Below are positions 8,072 to 15,968 of a stretch of 21,789 nucleotides of DNA, one piece after another. The stretch comes from an uncultured Clostridia bacterium (lineage in GTDB: Bacteria; Bacillota; Clostridia; Christensenellales; Aristaeellaceae), in assembly GCA_934615235.1 (NCBI GenBank), contig CAKTTL010000042.1, positions 1 through 21,789 on the forward strand. Reading direction: 5' to 3'. The translations under genes and the position numbers were made by a program. A model generated the notes under the pieces. The model saw only the letters and a program-made list of their open reading frames with translations, ran no database searches and was not told the origin of the DNA. The number at the start of each line of letters is the position of its first letter. The first letter of the stretch is position 1.

Positions 8072-8821
8072 ATGGACGAATGGATCGTGAAAATTGCGCA
8101 GCAGGCGCGAGCGCTGGGCGTTCGCCCCGGCGAAACGTTGCTGGTGCATAGTTCTCTGAAAAGCCTTGGGATTCCGGGGCTTGCGCCTTTCGATGTAATC
8201 AGAGGCCTGCAAGCAGCTGCAGGCGAAACGGGAACGCTGCTTTTTCCGACGTTGAGCTATGAGTTTTGCAACGCGGAGCATCCGTATTTCAACGTGAAGA
8301 CAACGCCCGCCTGCACCGGCGCAATCGCCGAAGCTTCTCGCTCGTTTCCGGGCGCTGTACGCAGTCTGCACCCGACGCATTCCTGTACAGCCATCGGGCC
8401 GCTTGCGCGAGAATTAACGGCCCGGCACGCCGAAGACGCAACGCCCGGAGGCCCGCATTCGCCCTTCGCTCTGCTGCCCGGTATTGACGGCAGCGTGCTG
8501 TTCCTCGGCTGCGGCTGCCGCTGCAATACGTCTATGCACGCAGTAGAAGAACTGTTTTGCCCGCCTTATCTGTTTGCTGGAGAAGTCTCCTATACAGTAA
8601 CGGATGCAGCGGGAAACGAACATACCGTCGTCTCCCGCCGTCATAACTTTTTGGGAGTAGCGCAGCGCTATGACCGGGTGGCCGATCGAATGCCGGAAGG
8701 CTGCATGCGCGGAAAAATCCTCAACGCAAATTGCGTACTGCTGCGCGCCGCCCCGATGTGGGAAACAGCTGAAGAAATGCTTTCCCGCGATCCGTTCGCG
8801 TTGGTCGAGAAGGAAGGATAA
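8072..8821 (+). CDS. AAC(3)-family N-acetyltransferase
   Basis: Acetyl-CoA-dependent acetyltransferase of the Antibiotic_NAT (AAC(3)/YokD) family, 249 residues, close to the family's usual size. Motifs: VHSSLKSLG (25-33), FPTLSYE (58-64), RSLHPTHSCTAIG (97-109) with the HPTHS active-site His, a TPGGPHSPF loop (124-132), and NTSMHAVEE (152-160). Family members include aminoglycoside 3-N-acetyltransferases but also many chromosomal homologues of unknown substrate, so resistance is not established. I chose ATG 8072 because AGGGA precedes it; an upstream in-frame ATG at 8021 lacks a ribosome site. Codon use and GC look slightly lower than in the neighbours by eye, which might indicate acquisition, but this was not measured. 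Confidence 0.88.
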   Translation: MDEWIVKIAQQARALGVRPGETLLVHSSLKSLGIPGLAPFDVIRGLQAAAGETGTLLFPTLSYEFCNAEHPYFNVKTTPACTGAIAEASRSFPGAVRSLHPTHSCTAIGPLARELTARHAEDATPGGPHSPFALLPGIDGSVLFLGCGCRCNTSMHAVEELFCPPYLFAGEVSYTVTDAAGNEHTVVSRRHNFLGVAQRYDRVADRMPEGCMRGKILNANCVLLRAAPMWETAEEMLSRDPFALVEKEG

Positions 8822-8901
8822 GGCGTAACATCGTTTGCAGGAATTTCCGGTCTTGGCGGCGTATAGATATATGTTTATTTGCGCATTGCGAGGTAACCAG
8901 T

Positions 8902-8916
8902 CCGCGCTTTGCGCGG
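8902..8916. other. Small GC hairpin in the 8822-8960 gap
   Basis: CCGCGC and GCGCGG around a TTT loop, followed on the plus strand by CAAATTTTATC. It could be a weak terminator after the AAC(3)-like gene, but the T-run is short and interrupted. The rest of this 139-bp gap is more AT-rich than its surroundings and shows no convincing gene or promoter. Confidence 0.3.
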
Positions 8917-8960
8917 CAAATTTTATCGGACTTATATCTTTCAAGGAGAGGATGACCCTC

Positions 8961-9842
8961 ATGGCAATCGAACAACGCCCCCATCGCCGCGGCGACCGGC
9001 CGGACGCATGGCTTGTGCGCGGGCTGGACAGCATGCATCAGATCATGCCCTACATCATGCCCAACCGCACCGACAACGAAGCCGTCATGACCGAGACCGT
9101 TGACCTGACCGCCCTCAACGCCTGGCTGAAGGAGAAAAACGTCGAGGGGATCGAGTTCAAGTACACAATGTTTCATGCGATCCTCGCCGCGCTGACGAAA
9201 ACCATCTATGAGCGCCCGCTGCTCAACCGGTTCATCTCGCGCAACCGATACTTCGACCGCAAGGAAATTTCCTATTCCTTCATCGTCAAAAAGAAGTTCG
9301 AAGATCATGCCGCCGAGGCGGTTTCCATCCTGCGCGTCAACCTCGACGACGAGCGCTCGATGATCGAGCAGATGTATCAGAAGGTGCGCTCCTTCGTCTA
9401 CGACGTGCGCAAAAAGCAGAAGAGCGACGGTACGACGGACGTAATGGACGTGATCATGGGCATGCCGCGCATCATCACCGACCTGATTATGGCTGCGCTG
9501 AATTTTCTGGAAAAGCGCGGGCGGATGCCCGCCGCCGTGCAGCGCGAAGACCCGTACTGCAGCACGGTTTTCATCTCCAACCTCGGCAGCATCCGCATGA
9601 GCGCGCAGTATCATCACCTGGCGAACTGGGGCACGAACTCCATCTTCGTCATCATCGGCGAGAAATACAAAAAGCGCTTCCTGCTTGAAGACGGCACGGA
9701 GGAGCTGCGCGAGGCCGTCGACCTGAGCGTCACCGTCGACGAGCGCATCGCCGACGGCGTGTACTTCGCCAACAGCATCCATTATCTCAAGCATCTGCTG
9801 GAAACGCCGGAACTGCTTGATAAAACAATCAAAGAAGACTGA
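8961..9842 (+). CDS. 2-oxoacid dehydrogenase E2-like acyltransferase domain protein, catalytic His replaced
   Basis: A 293-residue protein made only of the CAT/E2-type acyltransferase fold; it lacks the lipoyl and peripheral-subunit-binding domains of true dehydrogenase E2 chains. Family-like stretches are PYIMPNRTDNEA (30-41), FKYTMFHAILAALTKTI (66-82), the STVFISNLGS core strand (201-210) and a C-terminal VTVDERIADG (257-266). In active E2 and CAT enzymes the last motif is (D/H)HRxxDG with an essential His; here Glu261 is in its place while Asp265 and Gly266 remain. The protein may therefore be non-catalytic or use different chemistry. ATG 8961 is preferred over ATG 8952 because GAGAGG ends 9 nt before it. 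It follows the AMP ligase and AAC(3) genes. Confidence 0.85.
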   Translation: MAIEQRPHRRGDRPDAWLVRGLDSMHQIMPYIMPNRTDNEAVMTETVDLTALNAWLKEKNVEGIEFKYTMFHAILAALTKTIYERPLLNRFISRNRYFDRKEISYSFIVKKKFEDHAAEAVSILRVNLDDERSMIEQMYQKVRSFVYDVRKKQKSDGTTDVMDVIMGMPRIITDLIMAALNFLEKRGRMPAAVQREDPYCSTVFISNLGSIRMSAQYHHLANWGTNSIFVIIGEKYKKRFLLEDGTEELREAVDLSVTVDERIADGVYFANSIHYLKHLLETPELLDKTIKED

Positions 9843-9850
9843 TTGCACCC

Positions 9851-9950
9851 CGTTCCGCCCCGCCCTTCGCGGGGCGGAACGCGTATAAGCGGCTTTCTCT
9901 TGGGGAGCGCGAGGGGACTTCTCTTTCCCCTGAAAGAGAAGTCCCCTCGC
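9851..9950. repeat. Intergenic palindrome, copy B, with an extra GC hairpin
   Basis: Two inverted repeats. The first has 13-bp perfect arms 9851-9863 and 9869-9881. The second is the family palindrome, with perfect 19-bp arms 9909-9927 and 9932-9950 and a CCCT loop. Between them is AAGCGGCTTTC (9887-9897). It lies between convergent genes (acyltransferase rightward, flotillin leftward). The first hairpin has no T-run after it, so termination by it alone is doubtful. Confidence 0.85.
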
Positions 9951-9964
9951 AATATAGATTCGTA

Positions 9965-11335
9965 TCACGCTTCCGTCTTTGTTTCTCCCGCTTTGCCGAC
10001 CAGCCCGCCGCTGGCCACATCCTTAAGCATTTGCGGAATATCCAGCCCGACGGCCGATTTGACCGCTTCAAACGTCTGCAGCATCATTCCCGTCGTATCG
10101 CGCACCATCGAAGACGCGCCGCCTTCGCCAAAGAGGATAATCTTTTCCGTTTTACTCAGCGGATCGCTGACGGAACGGGCAATCTCCGGCAGCTTGTCAA
10201 CCACCATTTCAAGCATGGCCGCCTGGCCGTACAGCTGCATGGCTTCGGCCTTGAGGCGGATCGCTTCGGCCTCGGCTTCGCCGCGGAGACGCAGCGCCTC
10301 GGCTTCCTTGGCGGCTTTATAGACCTGCGCATCGGCTTCCGCCTGACTTCTGTATTTTTCGGCGTCCGCCTTTTCACGAATTTCAACGCGCAGCTTTTCG
10401 CGCTCGACTTCAACCGCCTGCTTTTTCAGTTCCGTTTCTTTTTCCAGACGGGTCAGTTCGGCCGCGGCGTGTTCGGCTTCGAACGTTTTAAGCACGCGCT
10501 GCCTTTCGATTTCATACGCCATATCGGCCCGCGCCCGCTCCTGATCGGTTTCGCTTTTGTTCTTGGATTTTAACAAGCTCAGTCTCTTATTCTGTTCATC
10601 GATGGCCTGATCCGCTTCAGTCTGCGCTTTATGCCCTTCCTGCCTGGCTGCGGCGCGGGCAATATCGGCGTCGCGCTCCTTTTCCACAACGTTCTGGATG
10701 GACATCGTATCGATCATGTTGCCATCTTTATCCGCGAAGTTCTGAATCGTCAGGTTAATAATTTCCAGGCCCATATTGCTCATATCGGCCATCGCGGCTT
10801 TGATCGATTCCTGCGCAAACTTGTCTCGGTTCTGCACCAGTTCGGCAATCGTCATCTGGCCGATAATTTCGCGCATGTTGCCTTCCAGAACATCCTTGGC
10901 CAGCGATTTGATCTGCGCCGCGTTATAATGCAGCAGCTGCTCGGCCGCCGTCGCAATGGAAAGATCGTCCGAGCCGATCTTGATATTCGCCACAGCGTCC
11001 ACAAGCACGGAGATATATTCCTTCGTCGGCACCGGCTGCGCCGTTTTGATATCCACCTGCATCAGGCACATATCCAGCTTGTCAATGCGTTCCACGCCCG
11101 GAATGTAAAACGTCGCGCCGCCGCGGACAATCCGATAGCCGAACTTCTTGGACGAAATCGTTCCATCGGGGTTTCGCACCTTATAATTGCGGCGAAGCAG
11201 CCCGGAGATAATAAACGCGGTATCGGGCGGAGCGATTCTGTAGCGCGGGCAGAACCCGATAATCGCGGCGACAGCCGCAATAACAATCAGGATTACCCAC
11301 CAGTCGGTTGCGAGAAAATGCAGCACGGCTTCCAT
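9965..11335 (-). CDS. Flotillin-like SPFH-domain membrane protein
   Basis: Flotillin/YuaG-type scaffold of 456 residues. An N-terminal hydrophobic segment (about 11-28, WWVILIVIAAVAAIIG) anchors it in the cytoplasmic membrane. An SPFH/PHB domain follows (about 30-210). A long charged, Ala/Glu-rich coiled coil covers roughly 215-380, including repeated EAEA segments, and a C-terminal oligomerisation region ends the protein. Flotillins organise ordered membrane domains and affect fluidity and complex assembly. AAGGAG lies 9 nt before ATG 11335. It lies downstream of L-fucose isomerase on the same strand, about 100 nt away with a strong hairpin between, so co-transcription would be partial. No NfeD-type partner gene is nearby. 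Confidence 0.92.
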   Translation of the reverse strand: MEAVLHFLATDWWVILIVIAAVAAIIGFCPRYRIAPPDTAFIISGLLRRNYKVRNPDGTISSKKFGYRIVRGGATFYIPGVERIDKLDMCLMQVDIKTAQPVPTKEYISVLVDAVANIKIGSDDLSIATAAEQLLHYNAAQIKSLAKDVLEGNMREIIGQMTIAELVQNRDKFAQESIKAAMADMSNMGLEIINLTIQNFADKDGNMIDTMSIQNVVEKERDADIARAAARQEGHKAQTEADQAIDEQNKRLSLLKSKNKSETDQERARADMAYEIERQRVLKTFEAEHAAAELTRLEKETELKKQAVEVEREKLRVEIREKADAEKYRSQAEADAQVYKAAKEAEALRLRGEAEAEAIRLKAEAMQLYGQAAMLEMVVDKLPEIARSVSDPLSKTEKIILFGEGGASSMVRDTTGMMLQTFEAVKSAVGLDIPQMLKDVASGGLVGKAGETKTEA

Positions 11336-11387
11336 CTTTCACTTCTCCTTTTCGCATCCATCGTATGAACAATCGCCATGAATCAGC

Positions 11388-11422
11388 ACAGCTCCTCTTC
11401 CCTTGCCGGGAAAAGGAGCTGT
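11388..11422 (-). other. Long hairpin between fucI and the flotillin gene
   Basis: Arms 11388-11402 and 11408-11422 form 15 pairs around a five-base loop. The one imperfect position is a C/A mismatch on the plus strand but a G-U wobble in minus-strand RNA, so the fold fits the fucI transcript. It begins 12 nt after the fucI stop. No T-run follows, so it is more likely an RNA-stability or partial-termination element than a full intrinsic terminator. Confidence 0.6.
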
Positions 11423-11433
11423 CCAAACTGTGT

Positions 11434-13242
11434 TTACTTGTTCGTTCCGTACAGCGGGCCGTACGCGGCGCAGGCGCGGAAATCGGCGCCCTCTTTGTCC
11501 TTGGTGCCGAACGCGCCCCAGGCGGCCGGGCGGTAAATCTTGTCTTCCGGCACGTTGTGCATCGCAACCGGGATGCGCAGCATCGAGCAGAAGGTAATCA
11601 GATCCGCGCCGATATGGCCATAGCTGATCGCGCCATGGTTCGCGCCCCAGTTGTTCATCACGTCGTACGCGGTCTTGAAGGGGCTGCCTTCCTGACCGTC
11701 GCAGCGCGGGGAGAACCAGGTGCACGGCCAGGTGTAGTCGGTACGCTTGTAAAGCGTATCGGAAACCTCTTCCGGCAGGTGGATCGTCCAGCCTTCGGCG
11801 ATCTGCAGCACCGGCCCCAGACCCTTGACGAGGTTGAGACGGATCATCGTGGCGGGCATTTCGGCACGCGTGGTGAAGCGGGCGGAGAATCCGCCGCCGC
11901 GGAAATAGCCCAGGTCGGCGTAGTTGAAGGTCGTCTTGGCGAGGATGTTCTTCTGATCCTCTTCCGTGGTATCCCACCACTGCTTCATGACGGCCTGGCC
12001 GTTTTCATCGCGGGCTTCGCCCGTCGCATCGAGGCAGCACGCGCCGGAGTTGATCAGGTGAATCACGCCGTCGCAATCCTTCGCCCTGCCCTCGATTTCA
12101 TAGCCGGTCACGCGCTTGATCGCTTCGCCGCTCCAGTAGGTGCGCACGTCGGCGAACATCTGCGGACGACCGGTGAGCAGCTTCATAAAGAGCATGCCCA
12201 GACCGTTGAGCACGTCGTTTTCCGTCGCGAGAATGTACGGCTCCCGCTTGCCGTTCCAGTCGAACGTCGTGTTGAGGATCGTCTCGCCGAAGTCGCAGTT
12301 CGGATAGAAATCCGTCCACTGGCGCTGGCCCTGGAAGCCCGCGGCGATGGCGTTGTGGCCGACTTTTTCCTCTTCGCGGCCTTCAGGCAGGTTGGGGTTA
12401 CCGTTCATGAGATCCTTGATGATGCAGGCCATCTTGACGGTGAACTCCCAGTCCTTGTCCTTCTGCTCGCGGGTGCGCTGCAGCGCTTCGGGGTTCTTGT
12501 CGAAGCCCTCTTTGCAGTTTTCACGCGTCCACTTGAGCGCCTTCTGATATTCGGCCTCGTCGTAGATGCCTTCGGTCATGCGGCGGATGATTTCCACTTC
12601 GTCGACGGACTCGACGCGCATGCCGAGATAATCCTCGATGAATTCGCTGTCAATGATGGAACCGCCGATGCCCATGCAGATGGAGCCGATCTGCAGATAG
12701 CTCTTGCCGCGCATCGTGGCGACGGCGACGGCCGCGCGGCCGAAGCGAAGCAGCTTTTCCTTCACGTCTTCCGGAATGGTCGGATCGTCGGCGTCCTGCA
12801 CGTCATGGCCGTAAATGCCGAAAGCCGGCAGGCCCTTCTGCGCATGCGTGGCCAGAACGGAGGCCAGATATACCGCGCCGGGGCGCTCGGTGGCGTTCAG
12901 ACCCCAGACGGCCTTGATCGTGCTGCGGTCGAGATCCATCGTTTCGCTGCCATAGCACCAGCAGGGCGTTACACTCAGGGTGATGTCTACGCCCTCGCGG
13001 CGGAACTTGTCGGCGCAGGCGGCGCTTTCCGCCACGCGGCCAATCGTCGTATCGGCGATGATTACCTTCACAGGTTCGCCGTTGGAGTAACGCAGGTTTT
13101 CTTCATAGAGCTTCTTGGCGGCGAGCGCCATGCCCATCGTCTGATCTTCCAGGCTTTCGCGAACCTTCAAAGGTCCCCGGCGGCCGTCGATAATCGGACG
13201 AATGCCGATGACAGGATATTGACCGATCAGTCTGCTTTCCAT
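11434..13242 (-). CDS. fucI: L-fucose isomerase
   Basis: Interconverts L-fucose and L-fuculose (also D-arabinose and D-ribulose) in the cytoplasm; Mn2+-dependent. It is 602 residues, close to the 591 of Escherichia coli FucI, and aligns with it from memory along its length: GIRPIIDGRRG, TPCWCYGSETMD, IYGHDVQDADDPTIP, FQGQRQWTDFYPN, ATENDVLNG, FADVRTYWSGEAI, YFRGGGFSARF and NWGANHGAISYGHIGAD. The metal/active-site Glu, Asp and His lie in the ATEND, FADVR and ANHG segments, all intact. ATG 13242 is preferred (AGGAGG 12 nt upstream) over the longer frame, which would begin upstream of its promoter. No fuculokinase, aldolase or fucose transporter gene is adjacent. Confidence 0.96.
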   Translation of the reverse strand: MESRLIGQYPVIGIRPIIDGRRGPLKVRESLEDQTMGMALAAKKLYEENLRYSNGEPVKVIIADTTIGRVAESAACADKFRREGVDITLSVTPCWCYGSETMDLDRSTIKAVWGLNATERPGAVYLASVLATHAQKGLPAFGIYGHDVQDADDPTIPEDVKEKLLRFGRAAVAVATMRGKSYLQIGSICMGIGGSIIDSEFIEDYLGMRVESVDEVEIIRRMTEGIYDEAEYQKALKWTRENCKEGFDKNPEALQRTREQKDKDWEFTVKMACIIKDLMNGNPNLPEGREEEKVGHNAIAAGFQGQRQWTDFYPNCDFGETILNTTFDWNGKREPYILATENDVLNGLGMLFMKLLTGRPQMFADVRTYWSGEAIKRVTGYEIEGRAKDCDGVIHLINSGACCLDATGEARDENGQAVMKQWWDTTEEDQKNILAKTTFNYADLGYFRGGGFSARFTTRAEMPATMIRLNLVKGLGPVLQIAEGWTIHLPEEVSDTLYKRTDYTWPCTWFSPRCDGQEGSPFKTAYDVMNNWGANHGAISYGHIGADLITFCSMLRIPVAMHNVPEDKIYRPAAWGAFGTKDKEGADFRACAAYGPLYGTNK

Positions 13243-13284
13243 AAAGAGCAAAGTCCTCCTTTTATTGCCAGATTCCCTGCCCCA

Positions 13285-13313
13285 ATTATACCTGCTCCGC
13301 CCCCGAAACGCAA
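13285..13313 (-). promoter_or_regulatory. Sigma-A-type promoter of fucI
   Basis: On the minus strand TTGCGT (13313-13308), a 17-nt spacer and a perfect TATAAT (13290-13285), 42 bp before the fucI start. No catabolite-repression or operator palindrome was identified around it. Confidence 0.7.
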
Positions 13314-13336
13314 GGGAAATAAGGAAACTATACAAA

Positions 13337-13454
13337 CGCCGCCCGCCCCTCGTTGAGAGGGGCGGACGGCGAAAAAAGCAGTTTTCCTTTCCGAAAGGGG
13401 GTCGAGGGGGAAAACCCTTTCCTTTTCCTTAAAAGGAAAGGGTTTTCCCCCTCG
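13337..13454. repeat. Intergenic palindrome, copy D, with an extra GC hairpin
   Basis: The longest copy. A first hairpin has 15-nt arms 13337-13351 and 13357-13371 with one mismatch (G-U in minus-strand RNA). The segment CGAAAAAAGCAGTTTTC (13370-13386) then matches the family flank. The main palindrome has perfect 24-bp arms 13403-13426 and 13431-13454 and a CCTT loop. It lies between the phosphatase stop (13479) and the fucI promoter. The two-part layout is shared with copy B. Confidence 0.85.
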
Positions 13455-13478
13455 CGTCTCTCCTCCCCTCACGTTCCC

Positions 13479-14252
13479 TTATCCCGGAATATCCCCCACG
13501 CCGTTGAGCACGAGCCGCGGGCGGTATGGGAACTTCTTAATGTCGGCGCGGTCGGTCACGCCGGAGAGCACGAGAACCGTGTCGAGGCCGGTTTCGATGC
13601 CGGCAACGATATCGGTGTCCATCCTGTCGCCGATCATGACGGCTTCTTCGGAGTGAACGCCCAGAATGCGCAGACCGGTGCGCATCATCAGCGGGTTCGG
13701 CTTGCCGATAAAGTACGCTGCCTGGCCGGTCGTCATCTCGATCGGGGCGACCATCGCGCGGCAGGCGGGAACGATGCCGTCCTCGGTGGGGCCGGTCAGA
13801 TCGCTGTTGGTGCCGATCAGCTTCGCGCCTTTGGTCACCAGGCGCACGGCCTTCAAAATATTTTCGTAGTTGTACGTGTTGCCCTCGCCGATAACAACGT
13901 AGTCAGGATCAACGTCGTTCATGGTGATGCCCTCGTCGTGCAGCGCCATAATCAGCCCCGCGCCTCCGACGACATACGCGCTGCAGTTGGGCGACTGGCT
14001 GCTGATAAACCGCGCCGTGGCCAGCGCGCTGGTGTAAAAGTGGCTCTCGTCCACGTCCAGGCCGAGCCGCTTGAGCTTCTGCTGCAGTTCCTTCGGGGAG
14101 CGCTCAGAGGAGTTGGTGAGGAAAAGAAAATGCTTCTTTTCCGCATAGAGCCAGTCTACGAATTCCTTCACGCCGGGCAAAAGGCGATTGCCGTGATAGA
14201 TCACGCCGTCCATATCGCAGATGAATCCTTTTTTCTTATGCAGTTCTTCCAT
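13479..14252 (-). CDS. HAD-IIA family phosphatase, NagD/PNPase-like
   Basis: Cytoplasmic haloacid-dehalogenase-superfamily phosphatase, 257 residues from ATG 14252. Motif I is CDMDGVIYHGN with nucleophile D13 and acid D15; motif II TNSS (46-49); motif III Lys in FIGKPNPLM (K184); motif IV VMIGDRMDTDI with D209 and D214. The large cap between motifs II and III marks subclass IIA, whose members include NagD nucleotide phosphatase, p-nitrophenyl phosphatases and glycerol-phosphate phosphatases. It is the last gene on the strand of the pst-pho operon, 63 nt after the kinase gene with no clear terminator between, so it may be phosphate-starvation induced and release phosphate from small organic esters. 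ATG 14252 has AGGGA before it; the upstream ATG at 14312 has no ribosome site. Confidence 0.92.
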   Translation of the reverse strand: MEELHKKKGFICDMDGVIYHGNRLLPGVKEFVDWLYAEKKHFLFLTNSSERSPKELQQKLKRLGLDVDESHFYTSALATARFISSQSPNCSAYVVGGAGLIMALHDEGITMNDVDPDYVVIGEGNTYNYENILKAVRLVTKGAKLIGTNSDLTGPTEDGIVPACRAMVAPIEMTTGQAAYFIGKPNPLMMRTGLRILGVHSEEAVMIGDRMDTDIVAGIETGLDTVLVLSGVTDRADIKKFPYRPRLVLNGVGDIPG

Positions 14253-14315
14253 TTCGTTCCCTCGCTCTCGGCTGAATTGTTCACGGCTCCAAGGATACCA
14301 TTTTTTCCGCAAAAC

Positions 14316-15968
14316 TTAAAGGGGGAAGGAAACAATAATTTCCGTACCTTTTCCCGGCTCGCTGTGCAGCTCGATCGTGCCATGATGATACTGCACGGCG
14401 TGCTTGACAATGGACAGTCCAAGCCCCGTGCCGCCCGAGGCCTTCGAATGGCTCTTATCCACCCGGTAGAACCGCTCGAAGATGCGCGGTTGATCCTCGG
14501 CCGGGATGCCGATGCCGGTATCCCGCACGGTCACAGTCGCATTGGCGGCGCTTTGCGCCACCGAAATATCGACCCGCCCGTCCTCGACGTTATATTTGAT
14601 CGCATTGTCGCAGAGGTTATAAATGATTTCGTACAGCAGGCGCGGCACGCCCTCCATCTCTGTCTTTTCGCCCTCGACGGACAGGACGATGTTTCGTTTG
14701 GCGGCTTCGCCGCGCAGGCTGTCCGTCACCTCGTCGGCCAGCTCGCGCAAATCGACGCGCTCGCGCGGCATTTCCACGCCCTCGTCCAGCTGCGTGAGGC
14801 GGATGATATCGCCGATGAGCGTCATCAGCCGCGCAGCCTCCATGCGGATGTGGCCGACGAAGCGCGGCACGTCTTCCGGGGCGACCATGCCCTTCTCGAT
14901 CAGCTCGGCGCTGCCGATGATGCCCTGCAGCGGCGTTTTCAATTCATGCGATACGTTCGCGGAAAACTCGCGGCGGTTGCGCTCGGCGTATTCCTGCTCG
15001 GTGATATCGAACGCCAGCAGCACCGCGCCCACAGCCGCGCCGTCCGAATCGATGCGCGTGATATCAAACTGATACGTGCGCCCGCCGCGTTCGCAGCGAA
15101 CCTCGCCGTGACCGTCGGCCATGGCGCGCGCGATCGCCGCGCTCACCTCGTGGCTGCGCTCGACGGTCAGGAAATCCCTGCCGACGCAGGAGCCGTCCGT
15201 CTGCAGAAGCTTCTCGGCCGCAAGGTTCACACTCAGCACGCAGCCCTTCTCATCCAGCAGCACGAGCGCTTCGCGCATGCTGCGGGTGATCTGCGCGAAT
15301 TCGTCCGTCTTCTGCCGCAGCGCGCGCATCTGGCGCGTAATTTCCAGATGCTGGCGGTTGATCCGGTTCAGAAGCGGCGAAAGCTCTTCATACGCGTCGT
15401 TATCGAGCGGATTTTCCAGATCGAGCGCGTTCAGCGGCTCGACGATGCGTCTGGAAAGCCTGCGCGCAAGCGTGCCCGAGAGAATCAGCGCCACGGCGAG
15501 TACGATCAGAATCGGCCGCAGCATCCCCAGCGCAAGCACGCCGATCGTATCGGCGCTGACGGAAATGCGCAGCACCGTGCCGTCGGCCAGCCGCTTGGCG
15601 TAATAGAGCGTCTTTTCCAGCAGCGTCGAGGAATAGCGCACGTTTTCTCCCTCGCCCGTCTCCAGCGCGGATTTGATTTCCGGCCGGGAGGCGTGGTTTT
15701 CCAGCGTTTTGCCGCCGGCCTGCGTGTCGTAGCGCACGCCGCCGTCCGCGTCCACCCAGGTCAGGCGGTAGCGGTCGGAATGCAGCTGTTCAAGAAACGC
15801 TTCGCCTTCGCTCTCCACCGCGACAGCGGCCAGGTTCAATTCGTCCTTCATCTGATATTCCTGCACGCTGCCGAAATACTCGTACAGGCAGCCCATGATA
15901 ATCCCCAGGCTTGCAACCAGCACGGCGGCCGCCACAAGCAGGATGGACCTGAAAATTTTGCTCGTCAT
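14316..15968 (-). CDS. phoR: PhoR-type sensor histidine kinase
   Basis: Membrane sensor kinase of 550 residues. TM1 about 9-32, an extracytoplasmic domain about 33-143, TM2 about 144-166, a linker, a PAS domain about 225-325, then the HisKA motif NVSHELKTPLQGI with phospho-acceptor H341. The ATPase domain shows DNAIKY (N455), DTGIGI (from D483), FERFYRVD and GGTGLGLSIVKH. This TM-extracellular-TM-PAS-kinase layout matches PhoR/PhoR-like kinases of Bacillota. Its start ATG overlaps the regulator stop by 4 nt (ATGA), so the two are translationally coupled. Position after phoU in the pst operon supports a phosphate-sensing role: PhoR is held inactive via PstSCAB and PhoU when phosphate is plentiful. 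Confidence 0.94.
   Translation of the reverse strand: MTSKIFRSILLVAAAVLVASLGIIMGCLYEYFGSVQEYQMKDELNLAAVAVESEGEAFLEQLHSDRYRLTWVDADGGVRYDTQAGGKTLENHASRPEIKSALETGEGENVRYSSTLLEKTLYYAKRLADGTVLRISVSADTIGVLALGMLRPILIVLAVALILSGTLARRLSRRIVEPLNALDLENPLDNDAYEELSPLLNRINRQHLEITRQMRALRQKTDEFAQITRSMREALVLLDEKGCVLSVNLAAEKLLQTDGSCVGRDFLTVERSHEVSAAIARAMADGHGEVRCERGGRTYQFDITRIDSDGAAVGAVLLAFDITEQEYAERNRREFSANVSHELKTPLQGIIGSAELIEKGMVAPEDVPRFVGHIRMEAARLMTLIGDIIRLTQLDEGVEMPRERVDLRELADEVTDSLRGEAAKRNIVLSVEGEKTEMEGVPRLLYEIIYNLCDNAIKYNVEDGRVDISVAQSAANATVTVRDTGIGIPAEDQPRIFERFYRVDKSHSKASGGTGLGLSIVKHAVQYHHGTIELHSEPGKGTEIIVSFPL

Noticed and set aside
8835..8960. An N-terminal extension of the E2-like protein
   Set aside because: The stretch is open but starts without a ribosome site, contains a hairpin and AT-rich non-coding-looking DNA, and the family begins near the ATG at 8961.
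11308..13356. A 682-codon open frame on the plus strand opposite fucI
   Set aside because: It is antisense to an unambiguous L-fucose isomerase, has no family resemblance and lacks a ribosome site; it is a shadow frame.
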